A stretch of 64,000 bases of DNA, taken from Jacaranda mimosifolia (Eukaryota > Streptophyta > Magnoliopsida > Lamiales > Bignoniaceae). The notes beneath the pieces were generated by a model. The model saw nothing but the letters and a program-made list of their open reading frames with translations. It did no database searches and was not told the origin of the DNA. The stretch spans positions 30,179,032 through 30,243,031 of the forward strand of contig CM032125.1 in the NCBI GenBank assembly GCA_018894105.1. The letters are read 5' to 3'. The translations under genes were made by a program, and so were the position numbers. Shown piece by piece: positions 41,158 to 52,422 of the stretch. Position 1 is the first letter of the stretch. The number at the start of each line of letters is the position of its first letter.

Positions 41158-42410
41158 ATTCTCTACTAAATTCTTCACTTCTATTCTCTGTTTTAACAGG
41201 TGTTTTGTTGTGTATTTCATCTCATTGGTGCATGCCAATTAAGTCCATATCATTCGCAAATAAATATTTAGATAAAAAAAAAAATTCAATACATTTGGTT
41301 TTTCTTTATGATGTGAATAATTCCCATTGAATTATTTAATTCTACTCGTATAAATGAGATCGAGGTTACTTCGAACAAGAGATATATATATATATAAAAG
41401 AGTTAGTATTGGGTTATGAGAATATCAAAATTTATTAGAAGTTTAGTTCAAAATTCTTGAAAAATTAGCCTTTTATGATTATATTAGTAGTAATCTGATA
41501 AAAGGAGGATTATTTAGGATAGGTCAATGAATAACGGAGACGGAATTGCAGTTGAATGGTTAGAATACCTTATCTTTAGAGATAAAGAATGACATGAGCT
41601 TTTTGTACGTTGTATGCCTATTTTTTTTGAAACATTTCCAACCGTTAGGGTAGATGGTGAATTGGTGATGAATTGTTAAAATTGATGCTCGTTTTCGAAG
41701 GGTAGAATCAAAATCTAATGTTGAACAAATATATGTAACCATTAAATTCTATTGCAACAAACTCAATGGAGTCAATTATAGTGATTGTGTTCTCTACTAA
41801 ATTCTTCACTTCTATTCTCTGTTTTAATAGGTGGTTTGTTGTGTATTGCATTTCATTTGTTCATGCCAATTAAGTCCATATCATTCGCAAATAAATATTT
41901 AGATAAAAAAATATTCAATACATTTGGTTTTTCTTTATGATGTGAATAATTAACATTGAATTATTTAATTCTACTCGTATAAACAGGATCGAGGTTACTT
42001 CGAACAAGAAATATATCAAAAAGTTAGTATTGGGTTATGAGAATATCAAAATTTATCAGAAGTTTAGGTTCAAAATTCTTGAAAAATTAGCCTTTTATGA
42101 TTATATTAGTAGTAATCTAATAAAAGGAGGACTATTTAGGATAAGTCAATGAATAACGGAGATGGAATAGTAGTTGAATGGTTAGAATACCTTATCTTTA
42201 GAGATAAGAATGATGTGAGCTTTTTGTATGTTGTAGGCCTACTTTTTTTAAAACATTTCCAACCATTTGGGTAGATGGTGAATTGGTGATGAATTATTAA
42301 AATTGAAGCTTGTTTTAGGAGGGTAGAATCAAAATATAATGTTGAACAAATATATGTAACCGTTGAATTCTATTGCAACAAACTCAATGGAGTCAATTAT
42401 AGTAATCGTG
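41158..42410. repeat. Two-copy tandem duplication, period about 631 bp
   Basis: Copies 41158-41788 and 41789-42410 start with TCTCTACTAAATTCTTCAC and end with CAATGGAGTCAATTATAGT, and align along their whole length with scattered changes. Each copy contains words such as GGGTTATGAGAATATCAAAA and TAGAATACCTTATCTTTAGAGATAA. No coding capacity. The unit is not found elsewhere in the window. Confidence 0.85.
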
Positions 42411-42939
42411 AAAAAGTATACTACACGAGCTCAATTAGGTAATTTTTTTTTAATTAAATCGGTGTGGTGCATATTTAGGTGTGGGAGACACGTTTTTTCA
42501 ATTCTACTTATGTACATGATGTTTGTGGAGCAGCTATATATATATATATATTATAGTATAATCAAACCTGTCAATGTAATTGTTCCATAATGTATTAATT
42601 ATTCCTTCAAAGATTAAATGGAGTAGCTTTGAGTATATCTCTAGTAATTGCATTACGAACACATATAATTTTCATGTCAAGTTTTTGGGATGAAAAATAT
42701 ATCTAATTGTAAAAGCAATGTTCCAAGTGAAAATGGAATGAAGTTTTTTCTTTTAACAGTTATCATAATGACAAACGGCTAGTTTTTTATGGTAATTTTT
42801 CTTGAATTAAATTTTTTTTTGTCATATCGTGAGGCAAAGAACCAGTAAATGTCAAGCTTGGGAAATTGAATAGGAGAGCACTCGTTGTCGAAATTAGAAC
42901 AAAAAATATGAAATTAAAGAATAAAAAAATTGGATAGTA
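42411..42939. other. Spacer before the tandem array
   Basis: AT-rich, no gene. The part after about 42470 resembles the 3' flank of later kinase fragments (compare 49806-49870). The last ~90 bp carry a degenerate version of the block that precedes R elements. Confidence 0.4.
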
Positions 42940-43160
42940 GTCTGTCAGATAACTGCATAACCACCCCAGCCAGCCTAGGCCAACTGAGAACGATCCTCTA
43001 CTTCTCCAACCAGCTCAGGAGTCTGAACTGAGGAGCTGTCAATCACGCTCTGGTCAAGCAGCCATGGTTCATCCACCAGACTTGGTTTCCTGTCTCCTTA
43101 GAACTCAAGGATACAGAGGTACGAGCCTATAGAACAGATCCTGTTCAAGTAAGGTCGTGC
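42940..43160 (+). repeat. R element, copy 1 (type A)
   Basis: About 220 bp. The 3' ~115 bp (from ATCACGCTCTGGTCAAGCAG to GTAAGGTCGTGC) are nearly identical to the other copies; the 5' part is more diverged (AACTGCATAACC for AGCTGCAAGACC). Both stem-loops and the GTAAGG donor-like word are kept. No function is recognised. Confidence 0.85.
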
Positions 43161-43399
43161 CCTTGTCTATTGCTGTTGCTCTATTTCTATAGGTTCTTTC
43201 TGTGGCTTTTTGTCAATGTGGGATATTGATTTTCCCTATGTAAACTTGCTGCTTGTCTTTCTTGGGGCCATGGGACTTACTTAAAGCACCAGCAGCAAGA
43301 AATAGATTAAACTTTGACAATAATCACTTGTTATGAGGATTAAATAGAACACCAGAAAGGGACTTTGTGCGTTGCTGATTAAAATAAGCTATCTGCATT

Positions 43400-43515
43400 T
43401 GAGACAGCGTCCTAAGAAATTTCTTCTGGTGGAGCTAACTGTAAATCAATCAAGATTTAAGCTCTGACCACTCGCCCTACAGACGATCTGGCCCTGAACA
43501 TATATGTGCTTTTCC
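43400..43515 (-). pseudogene. DUF1442 3' stub, unit 1
   Basis: Similar to the 3' UTR and last ~15 codons of the DUF1442 genes (compare 57300-57410), with substitutions. The rest of the gene is deleted and the stub lies ~125 bp before a kinase fragment. Confidence 0.6.
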
Positions 43516-43638
43516 ACAAATTTGCACAAGAATTTTCCTTATTCAAACAAATTGGGATTCCATGTTTCTGCTTATCTCTGCATAATAAAGTCCTTGTCTA
43601 CACTTCCATCTGAGATTTTTCCCCGTCTCCTTGATCAG

Positions 43639-43880
43639 GCATAAAGTATTTTACATGAGTGCAAAGTGAACAAACCAAAACATTTTTGTGAAGAATGTAC
43701 TCATGGACCAGTGGTTGAAGCCTTTGTTATACAATTCATGCCTCCACAGGCTTCTCATAAACGACACAGTCATGGGGTGCTTGTTTTCCAGATCCTCCCT
43801 GGGAAGACTAAAAAATGTGACTTCTGCATTGCTACTAACCACTATGATTTAATTATTAGTTTAGTATCTTTAATAGAAGG
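43639..43880 (+). pseudogene. Receptor kinase last-exon fragment, unit 1
   Basis: Begins after an intact AG acceptor (GATCAG) and follows exon 4 of the upstream gene through the degenerate catalytic loop. It then skips a large internal part, resumes at GTGCTTGTTTTCCAGATCCTC, and runs into 3' UTR sequence. Frame is lost. It cannot encode a kinase. Confidence 0.75.
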
Positions 43881-44103
43881 TAGCCCGTCATACCTCTTGT
43901 CATTAACACCCATCACATTTCAAGATTGAATTTTGATATATCTCTCGCAATTGCTTTTCAAACACAGAGGAATGTTTGGATGAACTCAAATAGTGTTTCT
44001 GTGAGGTTTTCTGGGAATATGTACAGTGCATCTCATGTAAAGGCAGTGTGCTAATGAAAGAGCAGATGGTGGCTTTTTCAGCCTTCAAGAATTAACAGAA
44101 TGA

Positions 44104-44450
44104 AGTGTTTTTTTTTTTCCTTCATTGAATTTATCTTGCTCTCGTTAATCGTTATGTACCTATGAGAAGCCGACTGTCCTCGATTACCAGCTTACTCTAG
44201 TTGATAAAACAACTACCTATGCAATTTTTTCTCTTGAACGCTAGATAAATGGCTCGTCTAGCTGTGACCTTCTCTTGATTCTCCAAATTCTGTTGCCTGG
44301 CTGTGCTAACGCAAGCTTTGGTGAACTTGGAATAGGACAGCACTCACTGCCCGTCTCGTCCTGTCTCGGCTTGACTGTGCTAGTGGAAGTTCAGGGGAAG
44401 TAGCACTCATTGCCATGGAAAAACAAAGAAAAAAGAGAAAAAGGTAGGAA
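44104..44450 (+). repeat. Type B upstream block, unit 2
   Basis: A block shared with 54940-55263 and 61350-61678. It contains TTGATAAAACAACTACC, GCTAACGCAAGCTTTGG and GAAGTAGC(A/G)CTCATTG before R. In the other two copies it carries an open frame continuous with R; here the frame is broken by changes and a stop. Confidence 0.65.
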
Positions 44451-44671
44451 GTCTGTCAGACAGCTGCAAGACCATCCCAGCCAGCCTAAGCCAACTGAGA
44501 ACGATCCTCTACTGCTCCAGCCAGCCCAGGACCCTGACCTGGGGAGCTGTTAATCACGCTCTGGTCAAGCAGCCATGGTTCATCCACCAGACTTGGTTTC
44601 CTGTCTCCTTAGAACTCAAGGATACAGAGGTACGAGCCTATAGAACAGATCCTGTTCAAGTAAGGTCGTGC
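44451..44671 (+). repeat. R element, copy 2 (type B)
   Basis: A good reference copy. Stem-loop 1 spans 44601-44627: arms CTGT-C-TCCTT and AAGGA-T-ACAG around a 7-base loop. Stem-loop 2 spans 44643-44657: exact arms GAACAG/CTGTTC, loop ATC. A CAA|GTAAGG donor-like site follows (GT at 44660-44661). Confidence 0.85.
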
Positions 44672-45074
44672 GCGTTTCTGCTGCTATTGCTCTATTTCTG
44701 CAGGTTCTTTCTTGGTATTTCCTACGATGTGGGAACTTGTTTTCTCCTATATAAACTTGCTTGTGTCTTTTTGGGGCCACAGGATTTTGGCATGGGCCAA
44801 CTTGAACCAATAGCAGCAATAAACAGAATAAACTTTGACACAATCACTTTTTTATTTCTTCTTTGGAGGATTGAAATTTTCCCATTGGCGTCCTCTTAGC
44901 AAGAAAACAGATTGGGTGCCTTGTGTTATTGGCATCTCACGACCTAATCTCAAACCTTGTATGTAGATGGATTTCTGATGGTCCTTGCCCAAACCCCAAA
45001 GAACCCTTTTTATATATTTTTAGGTACAGAACTTTGGGCCAGATATATATGATTCATCTAATACATATCAGTAA

Positions 45075-46507
45075 CTTTGAGATAGGCCTGCTGCCTGTCA
45101 ATGAGTAGGGTTTTACCATATTCAAGCTCATGATAACAGTACAATACCTATACCCATGGCCATACCCAATAAATAGACATGAGACCCAGACCCTATTCAA
45201 ACCCAATAAGAAAAATGAAATGGGTAATGGTAGGGTTTATCCCCATAAAATACCTAAATACCTAATATCAAAAAAATACCCAATATCAAATATTCATGTT
45301 CCAACTTTCTCTTTCCCAACTGTAATCTTTTTTAGTTATAAAACTTTATTTAGTTACCATTTTCGTCAAACTTAAACACAAAAATGTATTAAAAATAATT
45401 TAACGGAAATAACTATGTTTATATGCAAAACTTACCCACATATCTTATACCTTGAAATTACTCATTATCCAAATATTTAAATTTAACTAATTAATTCAAA
45501 TTATTTATATAAAAATTAAATTTATACTAATAATTATGGCATACTTGAAGTGTATACTTAAATTTTTAATATATAAAATAAAAAAAATAAAAGTATTTTA
45601 AATTTATTTATTTTTAGTATCTTTGGATAGTGGAAAAAGAAAAAATATTTAAAGAGTGTTTACATAACTACATAAAAATTTAAGATTACAAATATTATTT
45701 ATTTTTTTTGTGTTGCTTGGGTGGGGGTGGGAGGGGGGGAGGGGTTTTCCCGATTTTTTGTGTGCCCAACATCTCAATAGAGTTGGTGTCAGCATAAGAC
45801 ACACAAACTGGCTGTACGAGGATATTTTCATTCCCCCCCCCCCCCTCTTGAATTTGTATTGATAAATAATTTCCTTTTTTTTTTTGAATTTGTATTGAAA
45901 AATAATTTAAGACTTTATTGCCCATATTAAACCTGCTCATTTAAATCAACTCATTATTTTGATGATTAATACAGTTTAAAACAATAGTAAAAGCATCAAC
46001 AGTTTTGATTTAACTACAATTAATTGGATTTATTTTGATTGGTTCAACAATGTGATACTTGTTTAATATACCAAAAATTAAATATATAAATTAACTAAAT
46101 TAAATTAAATGACTAAAATTAAACATATATATTTTTTTTAATTTAAAAATAATCGACTTAGCTTTTCTAAAATATGCCTAAAAAATTAGTCAATATTAAT
46201 AAATTACTCTAGTATTCAAATATTAAGTAGTTTTAGCATTTTGACTGCGAATAAGAAATTTGGGAAATATGAAAAAATTAATCAGGTCAAAATACCATTC
46301 AAAAATTGGGTCTACTAAACTACCCAACCATAGACCCAATGAATCTTGGGTTTGATAGGGTAAGGTCTAGTGTATTTTAAAGTATGATCTAATTGGGTTT
46401 ATTAGTTGAGTAAGGTAGGATAAATATATGATCTAATTATTTAAGTATGTTAAGAGTATGGATTTGGATAGGGAAATACCTTACCCATTGATAGGCCTAG
46501 TTTCAGA
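45075..46507. mobile_element. hAT-like element inserted in unit 2
   Basis: The element (about 45083-46499) has ends TAGGCCT...TCAATGAGTAGGG on the left and, read inward, TAGGCCTATCAATGGGTAAGG on the right. Candidate 8-bp target duplications are CTTTGAGA (45075-45082) and GTTTCAGA (46500-46507), 6 of 8 matching. Subterminal repeats rich in TACCCA/TGGGTA face inward at both ends. No transposase frame. C-rich and poly-T tracts lie near 45720-45890. Confidence 0.6.
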
Positions 46508-47026
46508 CTTCATGCAGTAGTATAATTTATTTTCCTCCATGGAATTTCTTGCTCCCGTTCTATCGGATGAGAAGTTGATAAAACAACTAGCTATGCAATT
46601 TTTTTCCTCTTCCGATAGCTATCATAATAATAAACAGCTCGTCTAACCACAATCTTCTATTGAATTCTCAAAATTTTGTTGCCCATCTCCATGTTACATA
46701 GAACTCAACAGTGTTTCAGCTGAATTATGTATCAGAAACTTTGAGGGAGTCGGAATAGGAGATCACTCATTTGCCCATATCGTGGTCACCGCTTGGTACA
46801 AAAGGTAGTTTTGGGAGGTCGGAATAAGAGAGCACTCATTGCCCATCTAGTTGTAATTTTTTTTTGAGTTCTCGAAATTTCTATCACCATTATCACAACA
46901 CGGAGAAGCTGAGGCTGTATCGACTCGACTTTGGTAACAAAAACTCCGGAAAAGTCTGAATAGGAGAGCTAACAGAAGCTCTGGGGAAGTGATGGAAAAG
47001 AACAGGAGGGAGAAAAAGGAAGTAGA
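46508..47026 (+). repeat. Degenerate type B/C upstream block before R3
   Basis: Diverged copies of the pre-R block: GTTGATAAAACAACTAGC at about 46573, and two degenerate GGAATAGGAGA-CACTCAT-GCCCAT segments. No coding capacity. Confidence 0.5.
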
Positions 47027-47248
47027 GTCTGTCAGACAGCTGCAAGACCATCCCAGCCAGCCCTATGCCAACTGAAAACGATCCTCTACTACTCCAACCA
47101 GCCCAGGACCCTGAACTGAGGAAATGCTAATCACGCTCTGGTCAAGCAGCCATGATTCATCCACCAGACTTGGTTTCCTGTCTCCTTAGAACTCAAGGAT
47201 ACAGAGGTACGAGCCTATAGAACAGATCCTGTTCAAGTAAGGTCGTGC
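47027..47248 (+). repeat. R element, copy 3 (type C)
   Basis: Full-length copy. A CCATGA variant replaces CCATGG in the middle, which puts a stop in the longest plus-strand frame. Stem-loops and donor-like site are kept. Confidence 0.85.
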
Positions 47249-47527
47249 ACCTGCCGTCTGCTGTTCCTCTTTTTCTACGGCTTATTTCTTTACTATTTTT
47301 ATGATGTGGGATATTGGTTTCGCCAATATTAACTTGCTTGCGTCTTTCTTGGGGTCCTGGGATTTACTTAAATGTGCAGCAAGAAACAGTTTAAACTTGA
47401 TAATAATCACTTCTTCCTTTACTTAAAAGGACTTGTATACAGCTGATCAAAATAAGATATTTACATTTTGGTATATCAACCTGAGAAATCTCTTCTGATG
47501 GATCTAACTCTAATCCAATCGAGATTT

Positions 47528-48249
47528 TCAAGCTCTGAAAACCCTCCCAACAGAAAATCTGACCATAAATACATGCTCTTCTCCAGTGCATTTCTCCACC
47601 TTAACAATCCAGTTACTCTTGTTCTTCCTATCCGCTGCAATTCTCGTCAGCAGCAATCCTTCCCCAGTCGGCAGCAACTGCGTCCGCAGAGGGCTGTTCC
47701 CCCACGATTCTCTGCAAAACGCATTATACCCTAGTACGATTTTGTTCTGATGCCCTACTTTCTCCTGAAGGGCACGTATAATTTTTTCATGGTTTTCAAG
47801 ATTGCAGTCTATGGTGACGAAATCTGATTCTTTATAGTTATTCAGCAAAAGATTCTCGGCATCTCCGACAACAAATTCGACATGGGTGGCGTTTGGGCCT
47901 AGTGTTCTTTTGGAGGAATTTAGTTCCTCCAGGCCCTGAAGAATTCAGATAATCCGGCCACCGTTTGTTGGGCCGCTGCCACCGGGGCTAGGGTGGTGGA
48001 ATCGGCAGCGCCGCTGCAAGTAACTACCATGAACTGGACGTTGTTCCCGGCTGCCAGGGCTGAAATGAACTCGCCTCCGTTTGGCTCTTCAGCACTCTTT
48101 CCCTGCAGGAGAAAATCAAACTGGAGTAAACAGAAGCATCCAAAATGATTGGAGTTTTTTTCCAAGAACGAGATGGGGTTTTTCGTGCTTACCATTTTCA
48201 TGGTTCTGAGATAAGCATTGGTGGCGTTTTCAGCAGACCAGCAAGCCAT
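47528..48249 (-). pseudogene. DUF1442 family gene copy 1, frameshifted
   Basis: Exon 1 (48193-48249) encodes MACWSAENATNAYLRTMKM and has a GT donor; exon 2 follows a TTCTCCTGCAG acceptor. Exon 2 begins in frame (GKSAEEPNGGEFISALAAG). Near 47960 one G is missing relative to the intact copy, shifting the frame to a stop (RAWRN then stop). The remaining C-terminal part (TIDCNLENHEKIIRAL onward to SVGRVFRA) is still open in the correct frame downstream. So this copy is a recent single-lesion pseudogene, unless the frame is rescued. A TATA-like word lies upstream at 48335-48343. Confidence 0.85.
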
Positions 48250-48289
48250 TTCTTAATTTTCCCGAAGCTTTAGAGAGGTACTAGATTGC

Positions 48290-48792
48290 TTTTATGTTTT
48301 GTGAAGGTGATTTTGCCTATCCTCTTGGAAGTCGATATATATAGAACCAGGCATCGGGACCAGCTGTTGGCATGTGTGGGACTCTGTCTATCCCCACTGG
48401 CCAATGCTACAATGGTCAATAAAATAAGCTATCGAAGACCCCTATATGTACCAACTAACGTCTCCAAAATGACAATTGGTTTTTAGTAGATCTATGTAAT
48501 GATAATTGGTTTAAATTATGGCGTAAGAATATCTAAATCTGGTCAGAGGATTGAGGGTTTTAAAATAATTTATAAGTTTTTATTTCTCTATCACATTCAA
48601 AAAACAAAATATCCCATCAACTATACGTTGGCAGACATTACTCCGCTACAAGCGGTTGGCTAATGCCTGGCAACAGATTTGGTCACCCATATGCTGAATT
48701 TTTGAGAAATTGACTTGCATAAGTACGAAGATTAATTTGAACTCCGAACATCACAAATACAAGTGTAAAGTCGATTACACTGGGCAATTGAT
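48290..48792. other. Bidirectional spacer between DUF1442 copy 1 and the kinase fragment
   Basis: It holds the probable promoter of DUF1442 copy 1 on the minus strand (TATATATA at 48335-48343). Spacer sequence is similar to that at about 58100-58460 in unit 6. Confidence 0.5.
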
Positions 48793-49445
48793 TTGTTCCG
48801 ATATTTGGATCTCAAGGAATGTGATCCTCAGATTCTTGAATGGTCCACCAGAGTTTCTATAATCAACGGCATTGCCAAAGGCCAGCTACATTCCTATTCA
48901 TTTAGATATGTATGCTTTTTATTATGTGTTGAAGTCTTTGTCTATGCTATCATTTAAGGTGTTTCCATCTCTTCGAGCAGCCATAGAGTACTTGCACGGG
49001 TGGAAGGTGAACAAACCCCACTCTAGTTCACCAAAACATTTCCGCAAAGAATGTACTCATCGACCAGCGGTCGAAGCCCTTGTTGTCCGACTCATGCATT
49101 CACAAGCTTCTCACAAACGACAACATTTTCTCGGCCCTCAAAGCCAGCGCTGCTATGGGATATCTTGCTTCCGAATACACAACCACCGGCCGTTTCACTG
49201 AGAAAAGCAACATTTACGCCTTTGGGTTGCTCGTTTTCCAGATCCTCTCCGGGAAGGAAAAATATGCGACTTCCATGCGTGCTTCTGCTGAGTCATGCAG
49301 CCTCGATTTTATAGATGAAAATCTCCACGGGAAGTTCTACGAAACTGAAGCTTCTATGCTTGCAGAAGTTGCTGTCTTGTGCACCCATGAATCTCCAGAG
49401 GAGAGACCATCCATGGAAACAATTGTACTGCAACTCAGTAACTAA
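48793..49445 (+). pseudogene. Receptor kinase 3' fragment, unit 3 (largest copy)
   Basis: Begins within exon 3 of the upstream gene (TTGTTCCGATATTTGG), keeps the intron, and continues through exon 4 to the stop codon. The donor GT is changed to GC (AAAG|GCCAGC). One extra base near 49020 shifts the frame. From 49080 to 49445 the frame is open for 121 codons, matching the last two thirds of the exon (AAMGYLASEYTTTGRFTEKS). With no 5' half of the gene, it is a truncated duplicate. Confidence 0.85.
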
Positions 49446-50118
49446 GTTAACTTCTGACGATCATGATTTTCTGCTTCTGGCCGATGTTGTCCCACGAGCA
49501 ATTCAGTTGTAATAAGGTAGATTGCTACTAACCCACCTGATTTTGTTACAGTCTAGGTTAGTATCTCTGCAGAACGATTGCCTAGGAATGGTTGTTATTT
49601 AGGAGGGGTTGTGTTTAATGAAAATTTTTTATGTAAGGAGGCGGCTTTCCTCCATTAAATTGAAGGGATTACTTCATTTTGCTCGGATGCTTCTGCTGCT
49701 GACATTTAGACATTCTCACCAAAATATATTTTGCTTTTATTTATGATGTGAAATATATTAATTGAAATAGAAGATTTGAACTGTTTGGTGTTGGACTAAT
49801 TGCTGTATATGTAGGTGTGAGGGTCACCTTTCTTTAATTCTTTTTATTACATAATGCTTATGGCAGTAGGTATTAGTGAAAAACATGTGGGATGGATACG
49901 CAAACACCTTCTAAGGGTTATATTATTAAAATTGCATTGACACTTGGTGTTTGCCAAGAAAAATGAAACAGTAGTAAACATCAATAAAAAATTTGTGTTT
50001 TTGGGGTGATCGGGTATCGAGGGTTAATCGGTGGTGCTGGTGGCAGCAGCGGTGGGGGAGACGGGTGGTGTTCCGTCATCAATTGTTTAGGATTTGATTA
50101 AGAGGATATTTTTAGAGA

Positions 50119-50467
50119 GTGTTTGGCTAAACTTATTTAAAAGATCTTATAAGCTTCCACATCTTATAAGATGTTTTCTGAGCTTATAAGATGTTAAAGT
50201 ATTTGGATAAAATAAGATTTTTGAGCTTATAAGATGTTAGTAATGTCAGTTTTGTAATTAATATGATCAAAATTAAGCTAGTTTGTTAAGATCTTCAAAA
50301 TAAGTTAGGAATTTCTTACTTTTTTAAAAAGAGCTCATAAGCTCCTAACATCTTATTTTAAAAGCTTATACTTTTTTAAAAAAAATTACTAAACACTTTT
50401 CGCCATTTTATAAGCTCTCAAACATCTTATAAGATGTTTTAAGAAGCTTATAAGCTCACCCAAATAC
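50119..50467. mobile_element. MITE with GTGTTTGG ends, unit 3
   Basis: Inverted ends are AGTGTTTGGCTAAACTTATTT and, inverted, GTATTTGGGTGAGCTTATAAG. The interior is dense in CTTATAAGATGTT words. The same family is present at about 51357-51655 and 59262-59575. Its right end was later used as the insertion site of the Mutator-like element. Confidence 0.6.
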
Positions 50468-51348
50468 GGATCTGGCTCCTCTCCACTATAGCTATTCTCC
50501 AATTACATCCATTACATACTTTGTCATGCCATTAATGAATTAATTTAATAATAAATATGAATTTTCATTAATCACAATCTTAACTCAAGTTGAAAAATAG
50601 TGAAGATTTTTTAATTAAGAAAACTCAATATTCATTCCTAAAATTACTCCAACTTTTAATTACTCCATTCCAATCATTCCAACCAAAGATGGAAATCAAA
50701 ATTTCATAGCTCCAAAAAATTCTGTTTTCTTCCTGCAATTTTTTAAGTTTTCCTACCATCTTTCTTGCAAACACTATACACCAATAACTCTATAATCTCC
50801 AACTGAGAACAATTAGCATCCAACTATTAGAGTATGCTGCAGCAAATTTCTTCATAATTTGGCAGGTGCAATATTTTTGTTTGTATATATTTTCTAAATA
50901 ATGTGTATATTTAATAATCAATGAGCAATTTGCATAAATATATACATGTATTAGTTAACAAGGTGGTTGCCAAGTGCAATATTTATGTTTGTGTTTGCAA
51001 CAATATTCTGAAATGAAAATGAGACATGTGAGAGGTAAAAGTAAGCTACCGATTGTATATAAGATCGAGTATCTAATCTATTGTATATAAGTTTTCATGG
51101 AAGATATTTGGATTAAGTTTCCATTTTTAGTTGAAGTGATTGAAAAGTTGGAGTAATCTTAGGAATGAATATTGAGTTTCCTCAATTGAAAAATCTCTAC
51201 CATTTTTCAACTTGAGTTAAGATCGTAGTTAATGAAAATTCATATTTGCCATTAGATTAGTTCATTAATGACATGGCAACCATCTAAGTGTGTAATAGAT
51301 ATAATTGGAGAAAAGTTATATTGGAGAGGAGCCGGATCCCCCAAACAC
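50459..51348. mobile_element. Mutator-like MITE with 9-bp target duplication
   Basis: The element (50468-51339, 872 bp) has long terminal inverted repeats, about 230 bp, starting GGATCTGGCTCCTCTCC on the left and, inverted, GGATCCGGCTCCTCTCC on the right. It is flanked by CCCAAATAC (50459-50467) and CCCAAACAC (51340-51348), a 9-bp duplication with one mismatch. Long inverted repeats with a 9-bp duplication are the mark of Mutator elements. No transposase frame. It is absent from the matching place in unit 6, so the insertion is younger than the unit duplication, or was lost there. Confidence 0.85.
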
Positions 51349-51356
51349 CCTCTTAG

Positions 51357-51655
51357 TTGAGTTTATTCAAAAGATCTTACGAGCTCTCACCTTTTATATT
51401 AGATTTTTAAAAAAAATAAGTTATTGAAATGTTTGAATAAAATAAGATTTATAAGATGTTTGTAGTGATAATTTTGTAATTGAAATGGTTAAAATTAAAA
51501 AAAATTGTTAATATCTTAAAAATAATTTTAGAATTTCCTTACTTTATTAAAAAAAAAACTTATAAAATTCTAAAACAATAAGATTTATCTAAACAAAATT
51601 ATAGAGAGACATCTTATAAGCTTTTAAATATTTTATAAGCTGTCACTTTGACCAA
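51357..51655. mobile_element. MITE with GTGTTTGG ends, second copy in unit 3
   Basis: The left end is truncated next to the Mutator-like element; the right end reads GACCAAACACTATT. It aligns to 59262-59575 in unit 6 including flanking sequence (GAAAACATTAGTGATAGGATG), so it was present before the units duplicated. Confidence 0.6.
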
Positions 51656-51840
51656 ACACTATTAAAAAACTTCAAATAAGAAATTTTTAATGAAAACATT
51701 AGTGATAGGATGTTTTGAAATTTATAAAAAAATATTTTATTGAAGAAAAATGTTAATGTAATTAAGAAAGAAGAAAAGAAAGAATTCAGCAATGAATTTG
51801 TTGATAGTCAAGCCGTGAATGAGCAAAAAAATATTTGATA

Positions 51841-52098
51841 GTAGCTTGTCAGACAGCTGCAAGACCATCCCAGCCAGCCTAGGTTGTCTGAGAATGATGC
51901 TCCACTGTTCCAGCTAGCTGAGGAGCCTGGACTAAGGGAGCGTGATTGCTCTGGAGCCTGGACTAAGGGCCTGTTAGCCGCCCTCTGGTCAAGCAGCCAT
52001 GATTCATCCACCAAACTTGGTTTGTGTCTCCCTAGAAATCAAGGATATACATAGAGATACAAGCCTATAGAACAGATCCTGTTCAAGTAAGGTTGTGC
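51841..52098 (+). repeat. R element, copy 4 (type A)
   Basis: The most diverged copy. It has an internal duplication (two GGAGCCTGGACTAAGGG words at about 51930 and 51952) and extra bases in stem-loop 1, but the exact GAACAG-ATC-CTGTTC stem-loop is intact. Confidence 0.8.
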
Positions 52099-52422
52099 TG
52101 TATCTGGCTGCTGTTGCTCTATTTCTACAGGTTATTTCTTTGGTATTTTGTCAATGTTGGATATTGGTTTCACCTATGTAAACTTGCTTGTTGTCTTTCT
52201 TGGAGCCATGGGATTTAATTGAACCACCAGCAGCAAGAAACAGACTAAACTTTGACAATAATCACTATTTTGTTTCTTTGTTTTCAGGATCAAATTGAGC
52301 TTCAAAAGGGGACTCTGTATATGCTTATTAAAGTAAGGAATTTTCCTTATTCAAACAAATTGGGATTCCATGTTTCTGCTTATCTCTGCATATTGAAGTC
52401 TTTGTCTACACTATCATTGAGG

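Noticed and set aside
44618..44632. GATACAGAG in R, as in the ACAGAGA region of U6 snRNA
   Set aside because: Only nine bases match; the rest of U6 is absent.
44601..44671. R element as a tRNA-derived SINE (A- and B-box-like words TAGAACTCAAGG and TGTTCAAGTAAGG)
   Set aside because: Both boxes deviate at key positions, no cloverleaf closes, and there is no 3' A-tail or target duplication around R.
44725..44760. GATGTGGGA and TATATAAAC after R2, resembling a plant snRNA promoter (USE and TATA) on the minus strand
   Set aside because: On the minus strand the TATA-like word would come before the USE-like word, the wrong order, and most other units have lost one of them.
48793..49445. Unit 3 kinase fragment as a functional short gene
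   Set aside because: The donor is mutated (GT to GC), there is a frameshift, and the LRR, membrane and N-lobe parts are absent.
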